Below, in pieces: positions 52,218-59,986 of a stretch of DNA of 64,000 nucleotides; position 1 is the first letter of the stretch; each line of letters opens with the position of its first letter. The DNA is from Thermanaeromonas sp. C210 (GTDB taxonomy: Bacteria; Bacillota; DSM-521; Neomoorellales; Neomoorellaceae), in assembly GCF_013167955.1 (NCBI RefSeq), contig NZ_BLWF01000002.1, forward strand, positions 351,185 through 415,184, written 5' to 3'. The notes beneath the pieces were generated by a model. It searched no databases. It was not told the DNA's origin and saw only the letters and a list, made by a program, of their open reading frames with translations. The translations under genes were made by a program, and so were the position numbers.

Positions 52218-53312
52218 TCAGGCCCCGTACAGGGCGGCCAACCGCTTGAGGGCCTGCATCTTTTCGCTGCGGCCAATCTTGGCCTCGGCCAGGGCCTTTT
52301 CCAGCACGGCGATGGAGCGGTCGTAAACCCGTCGGTCCACCGGGTAGGGATGGCCGTCCTTGCCGCCGTGGCCAAAACTGTATTTCACCGGGTCGCGGAA
52401 ACTGGCGGGAGCACCGTAGGCTACCTCGGCCACCATGGCCAGGGCGCGCAGAGTCTTGGGGCCGACACCCTCCGTGCCCAGCAGCCCGGCGAAGTCGGAG
52501 GGCGGGGAAGCATAGACTTTCAACAAGGTCCTGTTTAGATAATCGGCCCGAGGAATATCGTGGCGCCAGGGGAGCCGGAGGTTGGCCAGGCCGGAAGAGC
52601 TCCTTTCCAGTATCCGGCGAAACTCCCGTACTATCTTTTCCGGTTTTTCCCGGGCCAGTTCGGTTACCACCCGGCGGGAGGCCTCGCCTTCTTCTGCCAC
52701 CATGTTGAGGACCTCGCCGCGGCGGTCGCAGCACACTGCCGCATGGGGCTCGCAAACAAAACTCCCGACCTGCTCCCCCAGCCAGTGGTAGCGCCGGGCC
52801 AGGCGGGTATGTTCGTTCATGCCCTGCTGGACCACGGCCCATTGGCCGTCGAAGGTAAAGATAAAAACGTGGTGGTAGAGCTGGTATCCATCCTGCACGG
52901 CGGTGTTATCCACCTTGGCCGCCATGCGGCTGGCATAGATGAGCTGCTCCGGCTCCAGGGCCAGGGGGTAACGCTCGGCAGCCCTCAGGATTTCCTGGGG
53001 GGTCTGCCGGGAAGTCCGCCCTTTACCCCCGGCAATGACCAGTCCCAGGTCCCACTCCCGGTCCCTTATCCCTTCCTTCAGGGCTCCGCAAAGGGTGGTG
53101 GTCAGGCCAGAGGAATGCCAGTCAAACCCCAGGACGCACCCCAGGGCCTGGAACCAATGGGGATCGCTCAGCCGCCGCAAAACTTCTCCGGGTCCGAATT
53201 CCCGCACGATCACTTCTATAATGGCCCCGGATAACCGGCGCATGCGCTCAAATAACCACGGCGGGCAGTGGCCGCTGTGGAGGGGCAAACTGGCCGTTCC
53301 CGTCCGCAACAT
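52218..53312 (-). CDS. DUF763 family protein
   Basis: A 364-residue conserved protein of unknown function. Visible features are an N-terminal segment TGTASLPLHSGHCPPWLF typical of the family and a helix-hairpin-helix (LLGTEGVGPKTLRALAMVAE), suggesting nucleic-acid binding. It has its own TTGACT/TATAAT promoter and a leader of about 180 nt. It is divergent from the tryptophan transporter operon. Confidence 0.9.
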   Translation of the reverse strand: MLRTGTASLPLHSGHCPPWLFERMRRLSGAIIEVIVREFGPGEVLRRLSDPHWFQALGCVLGFDWHSSGLTTTLCGALKEGIRDREWDLGLVIAGGKGRTSRQTPQEILRAAERYPLALEPEQLIYASRMAAKVDNTAVQDGYQLYHHVFIFTFDGQWAVVQQGMNEHTRLARRYHWLGEQVGSFVCEPHAAVCCDRRGEVLNMVAEEGEASRRVVTELAREKPEKIVREFRRILERSSSGLANLRLPWRHDIPRADYLNRTLLKVYASPPSDFAGLLGTEGVGPKTLRALAMVAEVAYGAPASFRDPVKYSFGHGGKDGHPYPVDRRVYDRSIAVLEKALAEAKIGRSEKMQALKRLAALYGA

Positions 53313-53333
53313 TTTCCCTTCTCCCTTTCACGG

Positions 53334-53354
53334 GAAGAGCCCTGCTCTTCCCTT
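53334..53354. repeat. Hairpin in the DUF763 leader
   Basis: GGGAAGAG-N5-CTCTTCCC, a perfect 8-bp stem, lies about 20 nt before the start codon on the minus-strand message. Confidence 0.4.
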
Positions 53355-53498
53355 CTAACCGGGCGGTTGAGGAGGGCCGCGCCGGTAATGGATCGGCGTA
53401 AGGGGCGAGACGAATTCCTCCCGTCCTTTAGGGGCCAGCGTGCCCCGGCCCGGGGGCTCCGCCAGCAGCGCCTTACTCCCCGGTCGAAGGCCGTCCCC

Positions 53499-53528
53499 AT
53501 TATAGCGCCGGGTCCGGGACAAAGTCAA
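53499..53528 (-). promoter_or_regulatory. Promoter of the DUF763 gene
   Basis: The minus strand has TTGACT (53523-53528), an 18-nt spacer and TATAAT (53499-53504). Confidence 0.75.
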
Positions 53529-53539
53529 TAAAATTATCC

Positions 53540-53569
53540 TTGACAAGGGACGGCGTGCTCTAGTATGCT
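53540..53569 (+). promoter_or_regulatory. Promoter of the trpP-ECF operon
   Basis: TTGACA (53540-53545), 18-nt spacer, TATGCT (53564-53569). The predicted start near 53576 lies just before the GAG-repeat region. Confidence 0.75.
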
Positions 53570-53590
53570 GGAAGCAAACTAAAAATGGTA

Positions 53591-53642
53591 TAGCCTAGGA
53601 GCCGAGACAGAGATCAGGGGAGACGAGTTGAGGGGAGACGAG
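53591..53642 (+). promoter_or_regulatory. TRAP-like binding region: regularly spaced NAG triplets
   Basis: Triplets TAG591, TAG596, GAG599, GAG604, GAG610, CAG615, GAG620, GAG625, GAG630, GAG635 and GAG640 (last three digits of position) are found, the final six exactly five bases apart. The trp RNA-binding attenuation protein binds about eleven GAG/UAG triplets spaced by two to three bases. A terminator follows, and the gene downstream is a tryptophan transporter, so a TRAP-type attenuator is the natural reading. Confidence 0.7.
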
Positions 53643-53662
53643 ACTTGCCGGTGGAGGAAGAG

Positions 53663-53699
53663 CAGCCTGGCGGTTTTCGTCGGGCTGTTTTTATTTTTA
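53663..53699 (+). terminator. Attenuator terminator before trpP
   Basis: A 10-pair stem (53663-53672 with 53678-53687, two G-T pairs, 5-nt loop) followed by TTTTTATTTTT. It lies between the promoter and the trpP start codon. A competing pairing of GCCGG (53647-53651) with CCTGGC inside the stem could form an antiterminator. Confidence 0.85.
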
Positions 53700-53732
53700 T
53701 GAAACCCAATCGGGGTAAAGGAGGTTGCAATT

Positions 53733-54302
53733 ATGAAGGAACCGTCCGTGGAGGAGGTAAGACTGCGGGAAGTCTCCCGAAGGGGTCTGCAGGCCGTAGA
53801 TGTGGTCCTGGTAGCCGTACTGCTGGCGGCGGGAGCCGTCCTGCGCATGATAACCCCGCCCTTTTTCGGCATCACCCCTAACCTGGTCATCGGTATGTAC
53901 GTCCTGAGCATCATGCTCCTTAAGCCCCGCTTAGGCCAGGTCCTGGGCATAGGACTGGTGGCCGCGGCTGTATGCCACTTTACTACCAAATCCCTGCTGC
54001 CTTACTTGAATTTCATCAGCGAGCCCGTAGGAGCATTAGTCACCGGCCTGTTGCTTTATCTTCCCTTTGATAAGAACCGCCTCCTGGCGGCCGTCAAACC
54101 TCTGGTGGTAACCTTTCTGGGCACCCTGGCCAGCGGCTTCACCTACATCACTATTTTTAAGGCCGCCACCCTTTTTGCAGCGCTGCCGAATAACCCGGCC
54201 TACACCTACCTTTTGATGGTGGTTCTCGTGACCGGGGCAGTAAATGCCGTCCTGGCCCAGGTCCTTTATTTCCCGTTAAAGGAACTTATCAAGAATATTT
54301 GA
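53733..54302 (+). CDS. trpP: TrpP-like tryptophan transporter, ECF S component
   Basis: A 189-residue protein with about five membrane spans that resembles Bacillus TrpP (YhaG): the segment ITPPFFGITPNLVIGMYVLS and, later, ISEPVGALVTGLLL line up with it. It is followed by two EcfA ATPases and an EcfT, so it is the substrate-specificity subunit of an ECF transporter. AAAGGAGG lies eight bases before the ATG. Regulation by the TRAP-like leader supports tryptophan as substrate. Confidence 0.85.
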   Translation: MKEPSVEEVRLREVSRRGLQAVDVVLVAVLLAAGAVLRMITPPFFGITPNLVIGMYVLSIMLLKPRLGQVLGIGLVAAAVCHFTTKSLLPYLNFISEPVGALVTGLLLYLPFDKNRLLAAVKPLVVTFLGTLASGFTYITIFKAATLFAALPNNPAYTYLLMVVLVTGAVNAVLAQVLYFPLKELIKNI

Positions 54303-54335
54303 GGGCAACCTCCACCACCACGGGGAGGGCTAAAG

Positions 54336-55199
54336 ATGGACCCTGTAATTGAGGTACAAGACTTTACGTTTTATTACGGTGAAAGCCAAGTACCGGCCCT
54401 GGCGGGCCTCAACCTGGTAGTCCGGCAGGGAGAATTTCTGGGCGTTACCGGCCCCACCGGGGCGGGCAAAACCACCCTGGCCCTGGCTTTAAACGGCGTG
54501 ATCCCCCACTTCCAGGGGGGCCGTTGGTCCGGCCGGGTTGTGGTGGCCGGGCTGGACACCTCGGAAACGCCCTGTTCCCGCCTGGCCCGGGTAATCGGCA
54601 GCGTCTTTCAAGACCCGGAGGCCCAGCTGGTGGCTACGGAGGTAGAAGAAGAACTGGCCTTTGGCCTGGAAAATCAGGGCCTTCCCCGGGAGGAAATGCT
54701 CCGGCGAATCGATGAAGCTTTAACCATGGTGGGCATCCGCGAGCTGCGCCGCCGCAGCCTCAAGGAGCTATCCGGAGGCCAGAAGCAAAGGGTGGCCATT
54801 GCCGCCGCCGTAGCCATGCGGCCCGCCGTGCTGGTCCTTGACGAGCCCACTTCCGAGCTCGACCCCCAGGGTACTCTGGAAGTCATGGAAGTTCTGCGCC
54901 TCCTCAACCGGGACCACCGCCTCACCATCGTCCTCCTTGAACAAAAGCTGGCCGCCATGGCTCCCTATATCTCCCGGCTGGTTTGCCTCCATAAGGGCCG
55001 CATAGTGGCCGACGCCCCGCCGCGCGAGATCCTGCGCCGGGAGAAACTCCTCCAGGAACTGGGGTTGGAGGAGCCGCCGGTCGCCGCTTTTTTCAGGCTG
55101 CTGCGACGGGCGGGCCTCTATACCCAGGACTTACCCCTGACGGTGGAGGAAGGCCGGGAGGAACTGGGTCGACTCCTCGGTAAGGAGGGGATACCGTGA
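54336..55199 (+). CDS. EcfA: energy-coupling factor ATPase (first)
   Basis: A 287-residue ATPase with Walker A GPTGAGKTT, signature LSGGQKQRVAIAAAVAM and Walker B VLVLDEPTSELDP. It forms a heterodimer with the second EcfA, whose start overlaps its stop by four bases, and drives uptake through EcfT. Confidence 0.95.
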   Translation: MDPVIEVQDFTFYYGESQVPALAGLNLVVRQGEFLGVTGPTGAGKTTLALALNGVIPHFQGGRWSGRVVVAGLDTSETPCSRLARVIGSVFQDPEAQLVATEVEEELAFGLENQGLPREEMLRRIDEALTMVGIRELRRRSLKELSGGQKQRVAIAAAVAMRPAVLVLDEPTSELDPQGTLEVMEVLRLLNRDHRLTIVLLEQKLAAMAPYISRLVCLHKGRIVADAPPREILRREKLLQELGLEEPPVAAFFRLLRRAGLYTQDLPLTVEEGREELGRLLGKEGIP

Positions 55200-56041
55200 T
55201 CCGGGCCGAGAACTTGAGTTTCACTTATCCTAACGGCCTGCAAGCCCTAAAGGATGTTTCTTTTTATATAAAGAAGGGGGAGTTCGTAGCCTTAATTGGC
55301 CGCAACGGCTCCGGGAAAACCACCTTGCTGAAGCACCTTAACGGCCTCCTCAAGCCCACAGGAGGCCGCCTCTTCATCGCCGGTCTGGACACCGCCCGGG
55401 CCAGAACGTCCGAGCTGGCCCGCAAAGTAGGTTTTTTGTTCCAGAATCCCGACCACCAGATTTTCCTGCCCACGGTAGCCCAGGAAATTGCCTTTGGTCC
55501 CAGGAATTTGGGCCTTAAGGGCCGGGAGATTGAGGAGCGGGTGGCCGAGGCCGCTGCCCAGGTGGGTTTAACGGACTACCTGGGCGCCAACCCCTGGAGG
55601 CTCGGTAAGGGGCTGCGCCAGAGGGTGGCCCTGGCCTCCGTCCTGGCCATGCGGCCCGAGATCCTGGTCTTGGACGAACCCACCACGGGTCAAGATTACC
55701 GCCAGGCTCGGGAAATAATGGCCATAATAAAGGAGTTGCACCGGAGAGGGCATACCATAATACTGGTAACCCACGACATGGAGATGGTAGTACGATATGC
55801 CGAAAAGGCCTTCGTCCTGGGCGAGGGAAGGCTGTTACTGGAGGGGTCCTTGACCGAGGTCTTCTCCCGGGATGACATCCTGGCCGCGGCCGGCCTTCTC
55901 CCCCCTGCTATAGTAAGACTGATCAGCCCTTACCGGACAGCCGGGCTGTTCCCCAACGTGCTCACACCGGAGGATCTCTTCCGGGAAGTCTGTCTTATGT
56001 TAAGGGGTGAGGACCATGCCGTCCGCATCCTTCCTGCATGA
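55196..56041 (+). CDS. EcfA: energy-coupling factor ATPase (second)
   Basis: A 281-residue ATPase with Walker A GRNGSGKTT and Walker B ILVLDEPTTGQD. The signature is LGKGLRQRVALASVLAM, with LGKG in place of LSGG, so one of the two composite ATP sites may be degenerate. It overlaps the EcfT start. Confidence 0.95.
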   Translation: MIRAENLSFTYPNGLQALKDVSFYIKKGEFVALIGRNGSGKTTLLKHLNGLLKPTGGRLFIAGLDTARARTSELARKVGFLFQNPDHQIFLPTVAQEIAFGPRNLGLKGREIEERVAEAAAQVGLTDYLGANPWRLGKGLRQRVALASVLAMRPEILVLDEPTTGQDYRQAREIMAIIKELHRRGHTIILVTHDMEMVVRYAEKAFVLGEGRLLLEGSLTEVFSRDDILAAAGLLPPAIVRLISPYRTAGLFPNVLTPEDLFREVCLMLRGEDHAVRILPA

Positions 56042-56762
56042 TCTCCATCCTCTAACCAAGGTGGTCTGGTCCCTGGCCGTGGTGACTGCCGCCTTCTTTC
56101 TCCGGGGGCCCCTCCCCCTGCTCCTTCTGTTAGCCTCGGTCCTGGCCGTGGCCGGGGCCGGGAAGGTGCTCCGGCAGGTATGGCCGGCCCTCAAGGGGCT
56201 GGCCTTCCTGGCCGCCCTTTTCTTCCTCTTCCAGGTCTTCTTAATTCAAGAAGGCAACACGGTCCTCACCCTCTTCCCCGGCAGAGGGTTCGGCCGGGTG
56301 ACCGATGTGGGCCTTTACGCATGCACCGTGCTGGCCCTTAGAATGCTGGTCATGACTTCTACCATTCCGGTGCTCCTGGCCACCACCAACCCCAAAGATA
56401 TGGTGGTGGCCTTTGTAGAAAAGTTGAAGGTGCCGTATCTTTACGCCTTCATGCTGGTTACTTCTTTGCGCTTCATCCCGGTCCTTCAGGAGCAACTGGA
56501 TCTCGTCCTCCAAGCCCAGCGGGCCCGGGGCCGCGACCTGGAGGGGCGCAATTTTATCAAGAGGCTCAAAGCCGTAGTCCCCGTGGCCCTTCCCCTGCTC
56601 CTCGTCTCCATCCGGCGGTCCCGAACCCTGGCCATCTCCCTGGAAACCCGGGGCTTCGGTACCGGACCGCGCACTCACCTGCGTTCCATGGCCTTCCGGC
56701 CGGCCGATATAGCGGTTATGGCCTCCTGCACCTTGCTCACCTTCCTTGTGATTGTCCTGTAA
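56016..56762 (+). CDS. EcfT: energy-coupling factor transmembrane protein
   Basis: About 248 residues with five to six membrane spans and the EcfT coupling motifs with the A-R-G pattern (RARGRDLEGRN, SLETRGFG). It joins the ATPases to the S component. The ATG at 56016 is preferred over a GTG nine bases upstream. It closes the operon before a terminator. Confidence 0.94.
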   Translation: MPSASFLHDLHPLTKVVWSLAVVTAAFFLRGPLPLLLLLASVLAVAGAGKVLRQVWPALKGLAFLAALFFLFQVFLIQEGNTVLTLFPGRGFGRVTDVGLYACTVLALRMLVMTSTIPVLLATTNPKDMVVAFVEKLKVPYLYAFMLVTSLRFIPVLQEQLDLVLQAQRARGRDLEGRNFIKRLKAVVPVALPLLLVSIRRSRTLAISLETRGFGTGPRTHLRSMAFRPADIAVMASCTLLTFLVIVL

Positions 56763-56770
56763 GCTCTTTA

Positions 56771-56805
56771 GGACGCCGTCGACCTGACGGCGTCCGGTAT
56801 TTTCA
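56771..56805 (+). terminator. Terminator of the trpP-ECF operon
   Basis: A perfect 10-bp stem GGACGCCGTC / GACGGCGTCC (5-nt loop), then GGTATTTTC; the U-tract is short. Confidence 0.7.
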
Positions 56806-56861
56806 GCCTGCTACGGGACCGTTTCCAGGCCTATATTGGTTGGTTTTCTTTGCATCATTTG

Positions 56862-56889
56862 GCAGGAGAAAACCTGTCTGCGTCGAATT
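56862..56889 (+). promoter_or_regulatory. Sigma-H-like promoter of the agr-like operon
   Basis: GCAGGA and CGAAT with AGGA-to-GAAT spacing of 21 bp, about 60 nt before the first gene, suggests expression in the stationary/sporulation transition. Confidence 0.55.
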
Positions 56890-56948
56890 GAACTTCTAAG
56901 TAAGTAAGAAAACAGCAGAAATAACCAGCAATCCAGGTAACTATCTAA

Positions 56949-57419
56949 ATGGTTCGGGAAACCTTCCCCGGTCTTTTGTATGCCCTGCTCCTCCAAGACT
57001 TGCCCGAAAGCATGCTCATGGCTATGGTGGTGTTCAGCCTCCTAAATTTACGTATCTGGGACAGGAGGGTCGTGTTGGTCGGCCTCCTGCAGACCCTTAC
57101 CAATCTGGTGCGCCTTCTACCCATTGCCTTCGGCATGCACTCGGTCATTCTCATTATTTCTATATCTATCTATACTCGGCTCTTCACCCGGGCCCAGTTG
57201 AGCAAGACCTTCCTCTCCGCTTTAGTTTGTTTCGCCCTGCTCGGTGTCACTGAGCTGATATATGTCAGGCCTCTTTTGAGCTTTACGGGACTGCAGTATG
57301 AAGAGGTATTTGCCGATCCTTTCTTAAGGGCGGCCTTCGCCCTTCCGGACATGATGGTCCTCCTGGCCGTGGCCCTGGGCAAGGACTATTACAACCGCAA
57401 GAGGGGATTGGTATGCTGA
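56949..57419 (+). CDS. Integral membrane protein of the agr-like operon
   Basis: A 156-residue protein with about five membrane spans and no kinase domain. It resembles the membrane sensor half of an AgrC receptor in topology, but that is a topology-level comparison only. It overlaps the agrB start by seven bases, so expression is coupled. It may bind or export the peptide. Confidence 0.7.
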   Translation: MVRETFPGLLYALLLQDLPESMLMAMVVFSLLNLRIWDRRVVLVGLLQTLTNLVRLLPIAFGMHSVILIISISIYTRLFTRAQLSKTFLSALVCFALLGVTELIYVRPLLSFTGLQYEEVFADPFLRAAFALPDMMVLLAVALGKDYYNRKRGLVC

Positions 57420-58024
57420 AGTTAAACATTGCGCGGCCGGCCGCAGCTTATCTCAGAGAAAAGCTCCAGCTAACCCCGGAGCAAGAGGAAATCGCCCTTT
57501 ACGGCCTGCAAACCATCCTTTATCCCCTTACCGGCCTCCTGGCTATCGTGCTGGTGGGCCGCCTCCTGGGCTGCTTACCGGCCACCCTGGCGGCCACCTT
57601 CAGCGCCGGTTTTCTGCGGCTGTGGTCCGGCGGTGCCCACACCCGCTCCCCCCTCACCTGTACCCTGGTAGGTATGGCCCTTTTCCCCCTCCTAGGTAAA
57701 ATAGCCGACGCGGCGGCGCCCGGCATGGGGGCCTCCGGCCTGCTTCTCGTCCTGGCGGCTGTTTCGGCAGTGTGCCTGCCCACCGTTGTCCGGATGGCGC
57801 CGGTGGATTCCCCGGCCAAACCCATCCTCTCGGCGGATTACCGCCGCAACCTGCGCCGCCTGTCGGTAGCAGCCGTCATCCTTATCACCGCTGCTCAGGT
57901 TGCCCTCTTAAAAGCCGGCGCTTACAACCTGGTGCTGGCCCTGAGTCTGGGTCTAGGGTGGCAAACCTTTTCGTTGACAAGGGCGGGTCACAGGTTTGCC
58001 GCTTTCGTAGACAAACTGAGTTAA
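57413..58024 (+). CDS. agrB: AgrB-family peptide-processing membrane protease
   Basis: A 203-residue membrane protein with the catalytic pair of AgrB in GGAHTRSPLTC (His near 75, Cys near 82). AgrB cuts the AgrD precursor and forms the thiolactone of the autoinducing peptide. It is followed 20 nt later by agrD. Confidence 0.93.
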   Translation: MLKLNIARPAAAYLREKLQLTPEQEEIALYGLQTILYPLTGLLAIVLVGRLLGCLPATLAATFSAGFLRLWSGGAHTRSPLTCTLVGMALFPLLGKIADAAAPGMGASGLLLVLAAVSAVCLPTVVRMAPVDSPAKPILSADYRRNLRRLSVAAVILITAAQVALLKAGAYNLVLALSLGLGWQTFSLTRAGHRFAAFVDKLS

Positions 58025-58044
58025 TCATCAGGGAGGTAGAGAGG

Positions 58045-58176
58045 ATGAAGAAGTTATTCTATCGCCTGCTGCCGGTTGCCTTCAGCTTGCTGGCCTTTGC
58101 CGCAGCCGTCGGGGTCAAGCCAACCTGTGCTTTGCTCTGGCACCAACCCGAAGTACCCAAGTCCCTGCTCAAGTAA
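58045..58176 (+). CDS. agrD: AgrD-like cyclic peptide autoinducer precursor (43 aa)
   Basis: A short gene with a GGGAGG/GAGGAG ribosome site. The N-terminal amphipathic helix (1-23) anchors it to the membrane; the core is PTCALLW and the tail HQPEVPKSLLK is the AgrB recognition motif of clostridial AgrD proteins. The predicted thiolactone ring is Cys28 to Trp32, five residues. The mature peptide start is uncertain. It was missed by simple length cut-offs because it lies inside a longer frame. Confidence 0.9.
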   Translation: MKKLFYRLLPVAFSLLAFAAAVGVKPTCALLWHQPEVPKSLLK

Positions 58177-58185
58177 CGCCCCGGT

Positions 58186-58216
58186 GGGCGCGGGGAACCC
58201 GCCCTTCCCCGCGCCC
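58186..58216 (+). promoter_or_regulatory. Strong hairpin between agrD and the GGDEF/HD-GYP gene
   Basis: A perfect 10-bp stem GGGCGCGGGG / CCCCGCGCCC without a U-tract, directly after the agrD stop. It may protect the agrD message or reduce readthrough into the next gene. Confidence 0.5.
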
Positions 58217-58284
58217 CGGTGAAGCGCGAACGGTCAGAGGAGGAGAAATTGAGGCCTCCATTTCGAGGGACGGGAGAACTCTAG

Positions 58285-59946
58285 ATGCGCAAATGGGAAG
58301 AGAAAAGAGCTGAAGAAATATCCGAGTACATTTTGGTCACCCATATTGTAAGCCTCTTGCTTGTCTTGATGATTATTTTTAGCTTTTATAACCTGCCTCT
58401 AGGCCTGCATTTCTCCGTTTACGCGGTCGCCGTGTTTAGCGCCTCCGTGATAGGTATAATTGTATATGTCTCGCGCAAGCTCCTCCCCAGAGTATCCTTC
58501 CTAGGCCACCCCCATAGGGACGAAATCTTACTCCTCACCATCATTTTCCCTGTAACCTTTGCCTTCCTTTGGTACAGCCGCAATTTCTTCGGCGCCAAGG
58601 TCCTGGTCCTCGTCCCTATCGTTATCACTGCCACCAGCTTCGGAAAGGTTGCCGGCACGGCAGCAGCTGCCGTGGCCTCCGCCCTCCTCTTTTTCCTGGA
58701 TTACCGAGTTTACGGCTCCTTGCCCGCCGCAGTCTTCCAAGCTGACAGTATTTTGACCGGGGTGGTAGTTCTCCTGGCCTGGCTGGTGGGCGGCTTGATG
58801 GAAGTGGAGAGGCAAACTCAGCAAGAGCTGCTGCGCCTGGCCGACTACGATCAACTCACCGGACTGTACAACCACCGCTATCTACAGGAAAATCTGGGCG
58901 GGAAGATACGGGAAGCGGCCAGCAGTAACCTTCCTCTCTCGTTAATATTGCTGGACATCGACCAGTTCAAGTATTTCAACACCGTTTACGGCTATCCCAA
59001 GGGAGACCAGCTCCTGGCCGCCCTGGGCCGGCTGCTGCAGGAAGAGGTAAAGGAGCCATCCTGTGCTGCCCGCTACGGCAGCGACGAATTCGCCCTGGTC
59101 CTGCCCGGCAGAGGCAAGGGCCAGGCGGCGGAGACCGCCTGCCGCCTAAAGGTAAGACTCATGGAGGAGGCTACCAGAACCCTGGCGGGCGGGGAGGGGA
59201 AGCCGCCCTTTAAACCCTTTACCCTCTCGGTCGGTTTGGCCACTTACCCTGCCGACGGTAACGATGCCCTGTCCCTCATCCGGGCGGCGGAAAACGACCT
59301 GTTCAGGGCCAAGTACTCCCGGGACAAAAACTACCTGTACCATTCTATTATCAGCGAGATCAGTGCCATGAAAGTGAAAGAAGCCTTCCCTACCTTGCAG
59401 GTCCTGGTGGCCCTGATTAATATTAAAGACCGCTACACCTTTGGCCACTCGGAAAGGGTTATGTCCTACGCCCTGGCTGTGGCGGAAAAGTTGCCCCTTT
59501 CCGGGGAGGAAAAGGAGACCCTGCGTTACGGTGCTTACTTACACGACCTGGGCAAAATTGAAGTGGACAGCGCCATCCTCACCAAGAAGGGCCCCCTGAG
59601 CCCGGAAGAACGGGAGGCCATGCAAAACCACACCGTATGGGGAGCAGAAATGGTGAAACCTTTAGTATTTTTCCAGGAAATATCACAGATCTTGCGTTTC
59701 CACCATGAGAACTACGACGGCTCCGGCTATCCCGATGGTTTGCGGGGAGAAGAAATCCCCCTTCTGGCCCGCATTGTGCGCCTGGCCGACAGCTTCGATG
59801 CTATGACCACCGACCGGCCCTACCGCCAAGCCCTGTCCCTGGAAGAAGCCAGCCGGGAATTGCTGAGGCACAGCGGAACTTACTACGATCCCGCGCTAAT
59901 TCCCCCCTTTCTGGAAGCAGTAAAAGAAGTGTACGGCGAGGGGTAG
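58285..59946 (+). CDS. Membrane GGDEF plus HD-GYP c-di-GMP turnover protein
   Basis: A 553-residue protein with about five membrane spans (20-175), a GGDEF domain (YDQLTGLYNHRY; active-site loop YGSDEF, a GSDEF variant, residues about 264-268) and a complete HD-GYP domain (LHDLGKIEV near 420; HHENYDGSGYPDG). No RxxD inhibitory site is visible before the active loop. It could make or break c-di-GMP. Its place right after agrD makes it a candidate receptor or target of the peptide. Confidence 0.92.
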   Translation: MRKWEEKRAEEISEYILVTHIVSLLLVLMIIFSFYNLPLGLHFSVYAVAVFSASVIGIIVYVSRKLLPRVSFLGHPHRDEILLLTIIFPVTFAFLWYSRNFFGAKVLVLVPIVITATSFGKVAGTAAAAVASALLFFLDYRVYGSLPAAVFQADSILTGVVVLLAWLVGGLMEVERQTQQELLRLADYDQLTGLYNHRYLQENLGGKIREAASSNLPLSLILLDIDQFKYFNTVYGYPKGDQLLAALGRLLQEEVKEPSCAARYGSDEFALVLPGRGKGQAAETACRLKVRLMEEATRTLAGGEGKPPFKPFTLSVGLATYPADGNDALSLIRAAENDLFRAKYSRDKNYLYHSIISEISAMKVKEAFPTLQVLVALINIKDRYTFGHSERVMSYALAVAEKLPLSGEEKETLRYGAYLHDLGKIEVDSAILTKKGPLSPEEREAMQNHTVWGAEMVKPLVFFQEISQILRFHHENYDGSGYPDGLRGEEIPLLARIVRLADSFDAMTTDRPYRQALSLEEASRELLRHSGTYYDPALIPPFLEAVKEVYGEG

Positions 59947-59986
59947 GATAATCCGGATGACCCACCCCTAATCCGGTTTACAACAG

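Noticed and set aside
52102-52842. Long open frame on the minus strand inside the DUF763 gene
   Set aside because: It is out of frame with DUF763, low-complexity (Gly/Arg/Pro-rich) and has no family features; it is a shadow of GC-rich coding DNA.
57413-58176. A complete AgrBDCA system
   Set aside because: Only AgrB and AgrD are present; no histidine kinase or LytTR regulator is found nearby.
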